DNA of 24,946 nt from Planctomycetota bacterium. Lineage in GTDB: Bacteria > Planctomycetota > GCA-002687715 > DRQF01. Position numbers and translations under genes: made by a program. This document shows, in pieces, positions 8,457 to 17,200 of this stretch. The notes below the pieces were generated by a model that saw only the letters and a program-made list of their open reading frames with translations, was not told the DNA's origin and made no database searches. Location of the stretch: the NCBI GenBank assembly GCA_024275615.1, contig JAJRYU010000072.1, positions 1-24,946 on the forward strand, read 5' to 3'. The stretch's first letter is position 1. Each line of letters begins with the position of its first letter.

Positions 8457-10562
8457 CTAGTTCTTCTTGTCTTGCAAGACGGCCTTGCGGCTCAACTTGA
8501 TGCGGTCCTGTTCGTCCCGTGCAATCACTTTCACGTCAATGTAGTCACCCATCTTCACAACGTCACCAACATTGGAGACGAATTCGTTGGACAATTCAGA
8601 AACGTGTACCAGACCTTCTTGGCCTGGCAAGACTTCAACGAAACAACCAAAGTCTTTGATCGAAACGACCTTGGCATGATAAATCGCGCCGATCTCAACT
8701 TCAGCGATCAACATCTGGATTTGGCGCTGAGCTTCTTCTGCTCCGAGAGCTTCCAAACCGGAGATATGCACCGATCCATCATCTTCGATCTCAACCTTGG
8801 CGCCGGTCTCCTCTTGGATGCGCTTGATGGTCTTGCCACCAGGCCCAATGATCAGACCGATTTTCTCGACTGGCACTTTCATCAACAGTAAGCGCGGAGC
8901 GAACTCGGAGATGGAAGCGGCAGGACGATCCAGTGTTTTCATCATGCACTTCAAGATGTGCATGCGACCTTCAAGGGCTTGCTCAAGAGCTTGGCCCATG
9001 ATCTCCTTGGAAACACCCATGATCTTGATGTCCATTTGGACAGCTGTGATACCGCGTCCGGTACCGGCAACCTTGAAGTCCATGTCACCATGGTGATCTT
9101 CAGAACCAAGAATGTCGGAGAGGATGGAAACCTTGTCGCCATCTTTGAGCAAACCCATGGCGATTCCGGCCACGGGTTGCTTCAGGGGCACACCAGCATC
9201 CATCATCGCCAATGTACCGCCGCAAACACTGGCCATCGAGGATGAGCCGTTGCTTTCCAAGATGTCAGAAATGAGACGAATGGTGTATGGGAAATCGATG
9301 GGCTCAGGCAAGACACCCATGAGCGCACGTTCGGCCAAGTTTCCATGGCCGATTTCGCGGCGAGAAACGCCCCGGATCGGCTTTACTTCGCCGACGCAAT
9401 AGGGCGGGAAGTTGTATTGGAAGTCGAATTTCTTGGAGTACTCTTCGGCCAAACCATCAACGATCTGCTGGTCCTTCAGAGTTCCCAAGGTACAAACGAC
9501 CAAGGCCTGTGTTTCTCCTCGGGTAAAGACAGCAGAACCATGGAGACGAGGCTGCCAGCCAGCGACAATCTCAATGGGACGAATGTCTCTTAGCCCACGG
9601 CCATCAACGCGCTTACCATCGAGCAGCATGTTGCGCACGATCTTCGATTCCAAATCGTGCCAAGCACTCTTGATGGCGCTGGTCTTGGCTGCGGCTTCTT
9701 CGTCGTCATCGGCCACCAAAGCGGCGATCACTTCAGACCGAACAGCTTTGACAGCGGCACCACGCTCGTGTTTGCCTTCGGTCAAAAGCGCCTTCTTGAG
9801 TCTCGCATCGTACTCGCCGCTTTCCATGATCTGATCATAGATCGAGTGGCGATTGGACTCCTTGGGGACATAGGGTGTTTTGACTGTGCCTGTCTTCTTC
9901 AGCAGCTCATCCATCAAGCCGCAAATCTTCTTGATGTGGCCATGAGCAAAATCGATGCAGTCAAGGAAATCAGACTCGCTGATCTCAGCGCAAGTGCCTT
10001 CAACCATGGATATGGCCCCACGGGTGCCAGCGAAAATGATCTCCAGATCACTTTCTGCGCGCTCGGCGTCTGTGGGATTGACCACCAACTTGCCTTCAAA
10101 ACGACCGACACGAACAGCACCCATAGGGCCCTGAAATGGCAAGTCGGCAATGTGCAAGGCGGCGAAGGAGGCATTCATTGAAACGATGTCGGGATCATTC
10201 TCCCGGTCGATCTGCACAACAAATGAGCAGACCTGAATCTCATCTTTGTAGCCCTCTGGCCACATGGGACGAACAGGACGGTCGGTCAAGCGACAGGTCA
10301 AGATTTCTTTGGTGCTTGGGCGACCTTCGCGTTTCATGAACCCGCCAGGAAACTTGCCAGCCGCTTGGAGTTTCTCGCGGTAATCAACACTCAACGGAAA
10401 AAAGTCAAGACCGGGACGGGGGTCGGAATGACAGACGGAAGAAAAGGCCTTTGTGTCGCCGAAGGATCCGACGACGCTGCCAGCGGCTTGTTTGGCCAGG
10501 TAGCCCGTTTCCAGACTGAATGTCCGGCCACCAAGCTCCATTTGAACGGTTATTGTTTTCAT
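8457..10562 (-). CDS. pnp: Polyribonucleotide nucleotidyltransferase (PNPase)
   Basis: PNPase is a phosphorolytic 3'-5' exoribonuclease that works in the cytoplasm in mRNA decay, often within a degradosome. The 701-aa length is normal. The order is RNase PH domain 1 (about 1-140; KFPGGFMKREGRPS), a helical linker, and RNase PH domain 2 (about 315-540), which contains SDILESNGSSSMASVCGG and the catalytic-region motif SEDHHGDMDFKVAGT. A KH domain with the GPGG loop at 573-576 follows, then an S1 domain (about 622-695; GAIYHAKVVSIKDFGCFVEV). The start ATG lies 39 nt downstream of rpsO, the universal partner of pnp. A small GGGC/GCCC hairpin in that gap could be a processing site. There is no sign of truncation. 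Confidence 0.98.
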   Translation of the reverse strand: MKTITVQMELGGRTFSLETGYLAKQAAGSVVGSFGDTKAFSSVCHSDPRPGLDFFPLSVDYREKLQAAGKFPGGFMKREGRPSTKEILTCRLTDRPVRPMWPEGYKDEIQVCSFVVQIDRENDPDIVSMNASFAALHIADLPFQGPMGAVRVGRFEGKLVVNPTDAERAESDLEIIFAGTRGAISMVEGTCAEISESDFLDCIDFAHGHIKKICGLMDELLKKTGTVKTPYVPKESNRHSIYDQIMESGEYDARLKKALLTEGKHERGAAVKAVRSEVIAALVADDDEEAAAKTSAIKSAWHDLESKIVRNMLLDGKRVDGRGLRDIRPIEIVAGWQPRLHGSAVFTRGETQALVVCTLGTLKDQQIVDGLAEEYSKKFDFQYNFPPYCVGEVKPIRGVSRREIGHGNLAERALMGVLPEPIDFPYTIRLISDILESNGSSSMASVCGGTLAMMDAGVPLKQPVAGIAMGLLKDGDKVSILSDILGSEDHHGDMDFKVAGTGRGITAVQMDIKIMGVSKEIMGQALEQALEGRMHILKCMMKTLDRPAASISEFAPRLLLMKVPVEKIGLIIGPGGKTIKRIQEETGAKVEIEDDGSVHISGLEALGAEEAQRQIQMLIAEVEIGAIYHAKVVSIKDFGCFVEVLPGQEGLVHVSELSNEFVSNVGDVVKMGDYIDVKVIARDEQDRIKLSRKAVLQDKKN

Positions 10563-10601
10563 ATATTTCTCTCTGAGGACAAGGGCCGAAAGCCCGTTGC
10601 C

Positions 10602-10883
10602 TTACCTACGAGCATGCGAACGGATCCCGAGTTGGCCAACGACGGCGTCGTGGCGAGTCGGGTCTTTACGCCACAGGTAGCGCAGCAACTTCGAGCGCGT
10701 GCCAACCAATTTCAGCAGGCCGCGGCGCGAGGTATTGTCCTTCTTGTGGATTTTCAGGTGCTCCGTGAGGTGGGAGATGCGGGTGGTCAAAAGGGCAATT
10801 TGCACTTCTGGGGAACCCGTATCACCGTCGTGAGTCTTGTACTCAGCAATCACGTCGCTCTTTTTAGGCATGGTCTCACTCAT
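10602..10883 (-). CDS. rpsO: 30S ribosomal protein S15
   Basis: This 93-aa protein is a primary 16S rRNA-binding protein of the small-subunit platform. The family signature is clear: HDGDTGSPEVQIALLTTRI (residues 18-36), then HLTEHLKIHKKDNTSRRGLL and SKLLRYLWRKDPTRH. The chosen start, MSETMPKK, has AGGA about 10 nt upstream. A second ATG four codons later lacks a better site. It is the first gene of the rpsO-pnp pair and is preceded by an unusually long, structured leader. In E. coli S15 represses its own translation by binding the leader; the same is plausible here but not shown. Confidence 0.97.
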   Translation of the reverse strand: MSETMPKKSDVIAEYKTHDGDTGSPEVQIALLTTRISHLTEHLKIHKKDNTSRRGLLKLVGTRSKLLRYLWRKDPTRHDAVVGQLGIRSHARR

Positions 10884-11176
10884 CGGTCGTTTCCTTTCAA
10901 TGTCCGATGCGCTCCGCCTGTCCTCATTGGGGTCAGACTTGGAGCTACCCGCGACGATTCACCTCGGGCCGAGAACTCCCTTTTCTTGCCGTAATCCGTT
11001 CACAACGGATGAGACCACGGACAAAGATGCGGGCGAATTCCCAGCGAGAGCTAGCCAATCGCGAGATCTGTTGGGTTTGTTAATGAACGAGGCTGAGGCG
11101 CAGAAACCCTACCTTGCGCCTAAAGCCTTATTTGATCGGGCCTTAGGGAAAACCCCATTGCTCGTACCAAAAGAAT
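10884..11176 (-). promoter_or_regulatory. Long structured 5' leader of rpsO
   Basis: If transcription starts about 7 nt after the TATAAT box, the rpsO leader is about 290 nt. It holds three clear hairpins, in transcript order. At 11147-11119 there is a 9-bp stem, CCUAAGGCC with GGCUUUAGG (one G-U pair, 11-nt loop). At 11120-11097 there is a 6-bp stem, GGCGCA with UGCGCC, which shares two bases with the first and could be mutually exclusive with it. At 11010-10994 there is a 7-bp stem, AUCCGUU with AACGGAU, with a 3-nt loop. I recognise no known riboswitch family. Autoregulation by S15 is the simplest idea. A plus-strand reading frame covers the same bases. Confidence 0.5.
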
Positions 11177-11182
11177 CACCGG

Positions 11183-11211
11183 ATTATAGCAGGGGGAATG
11201 TCCCACCCCAA
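11183..11211 (-). promoter_or_regulatory. Sigma70-type promoter for rpsO-pnp
   Basis: On the minus strand there is a perfect -10 box TATAAT (11183-11188). A TTGGGG -35-like box (11206-11211) lies exactly 17 bp upstream. Transcription would begin near 11176 and run toward rpsO. The -35 box matches the consensus only in its TTG, but the -10 box and spacing are ideal for a ribosomal gene. Confidence 0.7.
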
Positions 11212-11273
11212 CGCCCTAAACTGGTGAAGGAATACATCTTGCGGCTCTGGTCCGGTCACCGCAAGCTGCCCCC

Positions 11274-11654
11274 ATGACACGCACAAGGTTCTTGCTCATT
11301 TTCTTCATGATTGGACTGGCTTTGGTGGCTGGAAAATTTGGTTGTCGCGCTTTGATTCGGACCCAAAGGCAAGAGCGCTTGGCGTTCATCGAGGGGCAAT
11401 TGGCGGAAAAGGCGAGCTTTCTTCCCAAGGATCTTCAGTCGACTCTGCGTGAAAAACTGGATGCCGCTAAGACTCAACTCGATCAAAGACGATTGAGTCC
11501 CATCGCCTTGGACACTCTGAGGCAGCGAACTGAAGCTGCTCTCGCTGACGGCCACCTCTACCCTCGTGAAGCCCAACACATCATCGACCTATTGACGGAC
11601 TTCCCAATCTGGCGGGACGAAATCCACGCCATCAAGTACATGGGGCAGAGGTAA
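11274..11654 (+). CDS. Small membrane-anchored helical protein, unknown function
   Basis: The protein has 126 aa. Residues 5-22 form a hydrophobic signal anchor (RFLLIFFMIGLALVAGKFGC). A highly charged, probably helical or coiled-coil region follows (QRQERLAFIEGQLAEKASF, then STLREKLDAAKTQLDQRR). No enzymatic motif is visible and I do not recognise a family. The ATG at 11274 has no clear ribosome binding site. It overlaps, as ATGA, the stop of another plus-strand frame that runs across the rpsO leader, so translation might be coupled or the gene may be leaderless. It converges on the 11668-12009 gene with only 13 bp between them. Confidence 0.6.
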   Translation: MTRTRFLLIFFMIGLALVAGKFGCRALIRTQRQERLAFIEGQLAEKASFLPKDLQSTLREKLDAAKTQLDQRRLSPIALDTLRQRTEAALADGHLYPREAQHIIDLLTDFPIWRDEIHAIKYMGQR

Positions 11655-11667
11655 CCTGCTCAGTGAA

Positions 11668-12009
11668 TTACTTGCTGTTGACTATCTGAAATGAGACGTC
11701 TTCCAGATTGATCACAAATTGATTCTTACCTCTGAACTTCATCTTGCCGGGCAAGGACGCCTTGACATGCCAGCCATGAACACCGGTGACCGTGAAAATC
11801 ATGCTGGTCTCCTTGCCAGCCTGATTGGCGCTATCCAAGACAATAATGTTCGAGCCGACTTTGACTCCAAAACTTGCCAGGGAACCGTCCAATGTGGAGA
11901 CGGTCTTTGACTTAACGTCATTGGCTCCGCCTTTTTGAATCGCCGCACCCAGGACACCAACAACAAGGATCACGGTAAACACACTAAGAGTTTTTTTCAG
12001 CATCGACAT
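11668..12009 (-). CDS. Small exported protein of unknown function
   Basis: The protein has 113 aa. Residues 4-23 (LKKTLSVFTVILVVGVLGAA) act as a signal peptide or anchor after a basic start. The remainder is short and beta-rich (GSNIIVLDSANQ, then MIFTVTGVHGWHVKASLPG and KFRGKNQFVINLEDVSFQI), probably a small beta barrel or sandwich in the periplasm. The start ATG has GGAG 7 nt upstream; a second ATG lies two codons later. No family is recognised. It may be co-transcribed with the 12160-12393 gene upstream, with 150 nt between them, where I see no other convincing feature. Confidence 0.6.
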   Translation of the reverse strand: MSMLKKTLSVFTVILVVGVLGAAIQKGGANDVKSKTVSTLDGSLASFGVKVGSNIIVLDSANQAGKETSMIFTVTGVHGWHVKASLPGKMKFRGKNQFVINLEDVSFQIVNSK

Positions 12010-12159
12010 CTTCTGACTCCGATTAACTTTCTCAAAACAGGCAAGAATGAGGACCAGCGTTCAAGACTCTGACAGAGGGCCCTGGGAACACTTCCCGTGT
12101 CTTTTATCATCTTCACAGCAAAAAGTCGCTCTTTGGGAAACAGATGTCCCAGGGCGACA

Positions 12160-12393
12160 TCATCGACTACGCCGCCTGGCAGCGGCAAACCCATGGGCCA
12201 GCAAGACAAAAACGATGGCCGTCACCAACTCAGCAAGATGGCTCGATTCGCCGAAATAGTGGCCTATGCCGCCATCTCGGACATGCCCTTCATGGCCAGG
12301 ATGGGCCCATAGAGGGGCCAAGAAAGCCAAATAGAAAAAAGAACCAGCAACCATTCGCCACAGGGTGTGCTGCCCAGTATTTCTTGCCGCCAT
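12160..12393 (-). CDS. Small exported His-rich (HPGHEGH) membrane protein
   Basis: The protein has 77 aa from the ATG at 12393, which is set by GAGG 6 nt upstream. The longer frame to 12492 has no such site. A signal peptide ends in LAPLWA, with likely cleavage before HPGHEGH. A His-rich stretch HPGHEGHVRDGGIGHYF follows, then SSHLAELVTAIVFVLLAHGF, a membrane helix, and a basic tail AAARRRSR. The mature protein would thus start with HPGH, as in HupE/UreJ-type metal proteins, followed by one membrane span with the Arg-rich end on the cytoplasmic side. Metal binding is inferred from the six His residues before the helix, and no function is proven. It lies between two unknown small genes. Confidence 0.6.
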   Translation of the reverse strand: MAARNTGQHTLWRMVAGSFFYLAFLAPLWAHPGHEGHVRDGGIGHYFGESSHLAELVTAIVFVLLAHGFAAARRRSR

Positions 12394-12488
12394 GAATAAC
12401 CTCAATGAAAGAATTTGGATTTCTTGACTTGTCCTTAGCAAAGAATCTAACGTCTTGATTCGTTGCTCGAAACAGCAGCGTGTTTGCG

Positions 12489-12537
12489 CCACTCAGTTGA
12501 GATGTTGTTGTTGCAGCGTTGAGCTGTTCCTGAGTGG
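12489..12537. other. Long-range inverted repeat in an intergenic stretch
   Basis: CCACTCAG (12489-12496) and CTGAGTGG (12530-12537) form an 8-bp inverted repeat around 33 nt. The stretch 12394-12753 has no confident gene. It holds this repeat, a weak small reading frame and the hairpin next to ruvX. No clear promoter is visible. Confidence 0.3.
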
Positions 12538-12546
12538 TGGCGCCGG

Positions 12547-12708
12547 TCAGAAAACACGGTGAAACAAGAATCGGTAGTCAAGGACTCCGTCGCCAATTTT
12601 GGCCCAAACTGCCTTCAGGAACCCCAAGGATTCCGCCAAATACAATTTCCCTCGGCGCGGGTTAGAGGACAAATTCAGAGCCTGAATCAGCACTCTCTTT
12701 CGCGCCAT
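12547..12708 (-). CDS. Possible 53-aa small protein after ruvX (doubtful)
   Basis: The frame from the ATG at 12708 reads MARKRVLIQALNLSSNPRRG, then KLYLAESLGFLKAVWAKIG, ending LFHRVF at a TGA. It is basic and has no recognised family. No good ribosome binding site precedes it. The same frame is open all the way back to the TAG of ruvX, so it could instead be a readthrough tail of RuvX or chance. It is listed because the stretch is otherwise empty. Confidence 0.2.
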   Translation of the reverse strand: MARKRVLIQALNLSSNPRRGKLYLAESLGFLKAVWAKIGDGVLDYRFLFHRVF

Positions 12709-12718
12709 CTTTGCCACT

Positions 12719-12753
12719 CGGAGTGCAGATCCCCTTTTCTGCACTCCGTTTTT
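12719..12753 (+). terminator. Perfect hairpin with T-run, plus-strand orientation, abutting ruvX stop
   Basis: A perfect 10-bp stem, CGGAGTGCAG with CTGCACTCCG, has a 10-nt loop (ATCCCCTTTT) and is followed by TTTTT. This has all the parts of an intrinsic terminator on the plus strand. Seen from the minus strand it lies right after the ruvX TAG, with an A-run before the stem and no T-run after it. It may therefore act as a 3'-end stabilising hairpin for the ruvX transcript, or block antisense transcription coming from the left. Confidence 0.6.
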
Positions 12754-13182
12754 CTATGTGCGTCGGGTCGTGGCCCCGTACTCAAGAAAGTGCCTGAGAA
12801 TGACTTGGGCCGCAATCATGTCACGCTCACTCTTACGCTTTTTCCAATCACGGTACTTGTTCTTGAGAATCTCGTCAGCCTCAATTGAACTGTAAGACTC
12901 GTCGGCCCAAGAAAACGAGCGGCCGGAATGTTCCGCAAGGGCGCGGGCGAAAGCCTCGGCTTTATCAACCATCTCGCCTTCTGAACCGTCCGCGTTGAGT
13001 GGTAAACCGATCACCCACGCCTGCACATCTTCTTCATCCATCACTGCGGTGAGATGTTCAAGGTCACTGGGCAAGCCTTGACGCCGATAGGTGGAATGGC
13101 CGGTTGCGATGACACCGAGTGGGTCAGAAAGGGCAATGCCAATGCGCACATCGCCGTAGTCAATTGCCAAGATACGATGCAT
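12754..13182 (-). CDS. ruvX: RuvX/YqgF family pre-16S rRNA nuclease
   Basis: The 142 aa match the normal family length. It has the RNase H-like fold of YqgF, implicated in 5'-end maturation of 16S rRNA and once proposed as a Holliday junction resolvase. Motifs are LAIDYGDVRIGIALSDPLG at the N-terminus (first metal Asp), VIGLPLNADGSEG in the middle, WADESYSSIEA (equivalent to DERLTT), and RDMIAAQVILRHFLE near the C-terminus. The ATG overlaps the manC stop (TAATG), indicating translational coupling. It is the last clear gene of the envelope operon. Confidence 0.95.
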   Translation of the reverse strand: MHRILAIDYGDVRIGIALSDPLGVIATGHSTYRRQGLPSDLEHLTAVMDEEDVQAWVIGLPLNADGSEGEMVDKAEAFARALAEHSGRSFSWADESYSSIEADEILKNKYRDWKKRKSERDMIAAQVILRHFLEYGATTRRT

Positions 13183-14252
13183 TAGAGATAGGAGTCCTTA
13201 GCTTCAGCTTCGAGCTTTTGCACCAGCTCTTTCACTTTTTCTTCTTGGCCGCGCTTGGCAACCAAGACGGCGTCAGCGGTGCGCACAACGATCAAGTCTT
13301 CAACCCCCAAAAGAGCAAGTAAACCTTCAGCACGATTGTCGGCAATGCAATGTTTGGCATCAACAACAACCACCTCCCCAAGGACGGTGTTCTGCAATGC
13401 ATCTTGCTTGTTATGCCGAGCTAAAGCAGCGAGAGAACCGACGTCATCCCAATCAAAAGAAGCCTTAACGCAATAAATTTCTGCGGCGTGTTCCAAGACG
13501 CCAACATCGATACTGATTTTCGGCAGGCGAGGGAAAATGTCTTCTAAGTGCTCGCCGAATTCCTGTGTGTCGATGACTGGCGCCAAGAGGTCCAGCCCTT
13601 GAGCGAGATCTGGAATATGCCTGTCGATCTCAGCCAGAATCCTCTGGCATGGCCAAATGAAGATGCCGCTATTCCAAAGATAATCACCGGCGGCCAAGTA
13701 CTGCTGTGCTTGAGATTTCGCCGGTTTCTCGTGGAAGGCGCTTATTCGATGTAGAGATGATTCCACCTCTTCACCTAGATGGATGTATCCGTATCCTGTG
13801 GCCGCCTCCGTTGGCTGAATTCCGAGGGTGACGATGGCGTCTTTCCGGGCGGCAAATTCCATCGCTTGAGAAAGGTCGGCTTGAAATAGATGTGTTGGGG
13901 TAATGACATGGTCAGCAGCCATGACCGCCATAGTAGCATCGGGTGCCCTGTGGTTGATGATCTTCGCGGCAAGACCGATGCAGGGCGCAGTGTCGCGCCC
14001 TGCGGGCTCAGCAATGATGTTCTCATCCGGCAAGTCGACTTGCAGTTTCAGAGCTTCGACTTGTGAAGCGTTGGTGACGATGAGGGTTTGCTCAGGCCCT
14101 ACATTCTTGGGGACCCGAGCGAGAGTCGCCTGAATCAATGTCACGTTAGGTTCGATGGACAAAAGTTGTTTGGGAAGTGCCTTGCGGCTCGCGGGCCAGA
14201 ATCGTTGGCCAGATCCTCCAGCCATGATTACGCAATAGTTTTTGTATGTCAC
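13182..14252 (-). CDS. manC: Mannose-1-phosphate guanylyltransferase (monofunctional)
   Basis: This 356-aa nucleotidyltransferase makes GDP-mannose from mannose 1-phosphate and GTP for glycans or lipopolysaccharide. The signature pyrophosphorylase motif is VIMAGGSGQRFWPASRKALP (residues 8-27), followed by KQLL. ISAFHEKPAKSQAQQYL is the sugar-binding FxEKP motif. DYLWNSGIFIW and KASFDWDDVGSL are also typical of the family. It lacks the C-terminal phosphomannose isomerase domain of the longer bifunctional enzymes. The start is GTG at 14252, overlapping the TGA of the AsmA-like gene (GTGA). Its stop overlaps the ruvX start. Confidence 0.93.
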   Translation of the reverse strand: MTYKNYCVIMAGGSGQRFWPASRKALPKQLLSIEPNVTLIQATLARVPKNVGPEQTLIVTNASQVEALKLQVDLPDENIIAEPAGRDTAPCIGLAAKIINHRAPDATMAVMAADHVITPTHLFQADLSQAMEFAARKDAIVTLGIQPTEAATGYGYIHLGEEVESSLHRISAFHEKPAKSQAQQYLAAGDYLWNSGIFIWPCQRILAEIDRHIPDLAQGLDLLAPVIDTQEFGEHLEDIFPRLPKISIDVGVLEHAAEIYCVKASFDWDDVGSLAALARHNKQDALQNTVLGEVVVVDAKHCIADNRAEGLLALLGVEDLIVVRTADAVLVAKRGQEEKVKELVQKLEAEAKDSYL

Positions 14253-17200
14253 TTACGATTGTCCACTTTGAGTGGCCTTGTCTTGAGACGGCGGCCCGTG
14301 TCCTTTTCTCCAGGCAGAAGTTCTGTGAGATAATTATCGCCGTCGGCGCGAAGGTCTTCCATCGGCCCCGTCACCTTGATCTTGCTAACCAGAAAACCAG
14401 TCACAACGTTGACTATGTCGCCCAGAACAGGAATTCCGTCCAACAACTTGATGATTGTTGGCGTGAACTCCAGTTGCGCAACGCCGTCAAAACCGACGAC
14501 ACCACCACCATCGAGAGCAATGCCAGGACCTTCGAAGCGAGCGTTCTCAATGAGGATCTTCTCGTTTTCAATCTTGGCATTGAAGTGAGCAAGTTGTTCT
14601 TGCCCGCCGCCCCGAATTAGGAAATCAAAATTGACGAATTGGAGAATGCTGGCAAGCACCGGAAGGTCGTAGAGTTTTTCTCCTGTAAACCAGATTTCGC
14701 CCTCACCCTTGAAGGTGGCGTGGTCCGCCAGAATTCCTTCCATGTGGGCCCAGCCGTCGGCCTTGCCAATGACGTCATCTGCAGATCCGCCCATGACTTT
14801 TGCAAACCTCGATAGATCCAGTTTCTTGAGAGACAAAGAAGACTCGAAGTATCCGGTGTCCCCATGGTCCAAAACAAAATAGCTCTGGCGCGGATTGATT
14901 TTGCCATCCAAGCAGTCGCCAGCAAAGTTCCGGAACGCGAAGGAATTATGATCGAGCTGGAAGATCGCCGAACTTGATGTCACCGGGAAACCTTGGATCA
15001 AAAGATCTGAATCTTCCAACCGTCCTTCGAGATCAAAGCCATTGTCGTCAGCACGGGCATCTTCGATGAAAATGGTGCCATGATTGAGTTCAAAGGGCAC
15101 GCCGGGATCCATACGAACATTGTTCGGCTCAATCTGACCGCGAAAACGCACTTTGTCGCCAGCGAACAAGAGGCTGTCGATCCGGCCACTTAGGCTGCCT
15201 TCGAGTTTCCAGTCTTCAAGTTCAAGAGCAATCTCCTCAGGCAACTTTTGCCACAACCTCTCGTCGAGCACCAAATTGGCGAATCCGATGTGGTGAAGGT
15301 TGAGTAGCCCGCCATCGTCTTTGACGCGGTAGTGACCACTATTGACACTGAAGACCAGCTCCGGGGCGTCCGGTCCGACCTGGGCGTACGGAATAACACC
15401 GGTCCAACCTTCGAAGTCAATGTCGTCGCCTTCAATGGTCATCGTGCCGTACACGCGCTCAGCCGCGACTTTATAGTCGGGAACTGCAATGGTGAGACCT
15501 TGAGCCGTCAGGCTGGTCCGAAACAACTCCCCTTCCGGTCCCGATCTGAGCCGCAACGAGAGGCTCACGCTGCCGGTTATATCGAGTACGTCGTCAATCT
15601 CTCTGACCGAAGGTGCCGCATCAATGGCGATCCGAATCGCTTGTTCGGTAATGGCAAAGTCTTTGCTGCTGATTCGAATATCGTGGCCCAGTTCTTCGCC
15701 GATATTGAGCCATCCAGCCGCTTCCATCTCGTTGTTGGACAGCTGGAACGTCGTTCGGTTGAATTCCAGCCGGTTCCCTTGCACGAGGACTTGGCCGACG
15801 AGATCGGTACATGTGGCATTGGGAAACTTCTCATAACAGAAACTGAGGCCCTTAAGATCGGCCTGGTAAGTATTCTGTTCGCCTTCACCACGCGAAGTAA
15901 TTGAGCAATTGAAATCGACAGTGCCGGAAAAATCGTAGCGTCGCAGCTCCGAGGCGATGTCGGGGAATTCTGCGCTCAAACCTGTGAGCAGATCGTCATT
16001 GACTTGGAGATCTTCGACCTTGATTTCGAGATCGTATGCAGGGTCATCGATATGAGCTTCATGTCGATGATCGAGCAGACCTTCGACATTGAATCGCGCC
16101 ACGTCGTGGCGTGCCGTCACGCCGCGAATCTTGGTGCCCGCAACATCGCCAAAAATGAGGTGCCCTCGAAGATCTTCCAGACGATAAGGAAAAAGCTGAG
16201 GCACCGCCGTGCAGCCTTTGAGGTTGACGTCGAGCAACAAGTCAGGAGACCCTTGTCGCCCGCCTGGTCGATTGATCTTCAACGAGAAATCAACTGGGCC
16301 TGATGGGGAGTAACTATCGAATATCTCTCTTTCATCTGGCGGTAGGGTCTGTCGAACTTTTTCGTCCAGTCGAACATCGAAACCACGAATATCGATGTCG
16401 TACCCAAAGGCGGCCTGGCCATAAGAAACGGTTCCGTTAGCGATCAAGTCAGGAGACCGCACCGTCGAACGGAGATCTCTAAACTCTAAGCCGTTGTTGC
16501 CAATATGAACGCTGCCAACAACTTTGCGGAGAGGATAGGGATAGCCCACTCTTTCGTGGTTTTTGTCATAGAAACCGCGATACATGAGGTCGGCTTCCCG
16601 AAATTCAGCCACGATCTCCACCTTCACACCGTCAAAATCGTCGTCCGAGTCCTGTGTCAAGTCAAACGCAACATCAACGTCGCCATGAGCGCCAAGAGCT
16701 TCGAGAGCTTCGGATACGTCGTCAAAGGGCGGGACTCGCAACTCCTCGAGGTCGTTGATGAACTTTTCGTCAACATGCAACTTGGTCATGCGCCCGTTGA
16801 TCCTGAACTCTGTATCAACGCCCCCAAGATCGACCTCGGCACTCTTGACACGGACTTGTGCGCCAGCAAGTTTGAATTTGAGATCCGTTGAGTCGATGCG
16901 CAAATCTTGGAGTTCCAAGCGACCACTCAATTCGGTGATGCCAATGGGCCAATCTCGATAACCCACAGCGACGTTGCTGACGTCGGCAACCGCAAGATAG
17001 TTGATGCGATCAAGGACATCTTCAGCTTCGAAAGAGACTTTGAGAGCAATGGAACCACCGTCCAATGTTACTTTCGACAACTGAGTGCGAAGCGGCTCAT
17101 GCAGGTGATTAAGGACGGCTGGTTCCAGGCGGAAAGAATCATGCTCAATCTTGCCGCGAATCTTGGCACCGCCAAACGCACCTTCGAGGTCAAAACGCCC

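Noticed and set aside
11997..12209. Minus-strand frame of 70 codons between the two small exported genes
   Set aside because: It overlaps both neighbours in another frame, has no ribosome binding site and contains no recognisable feature.
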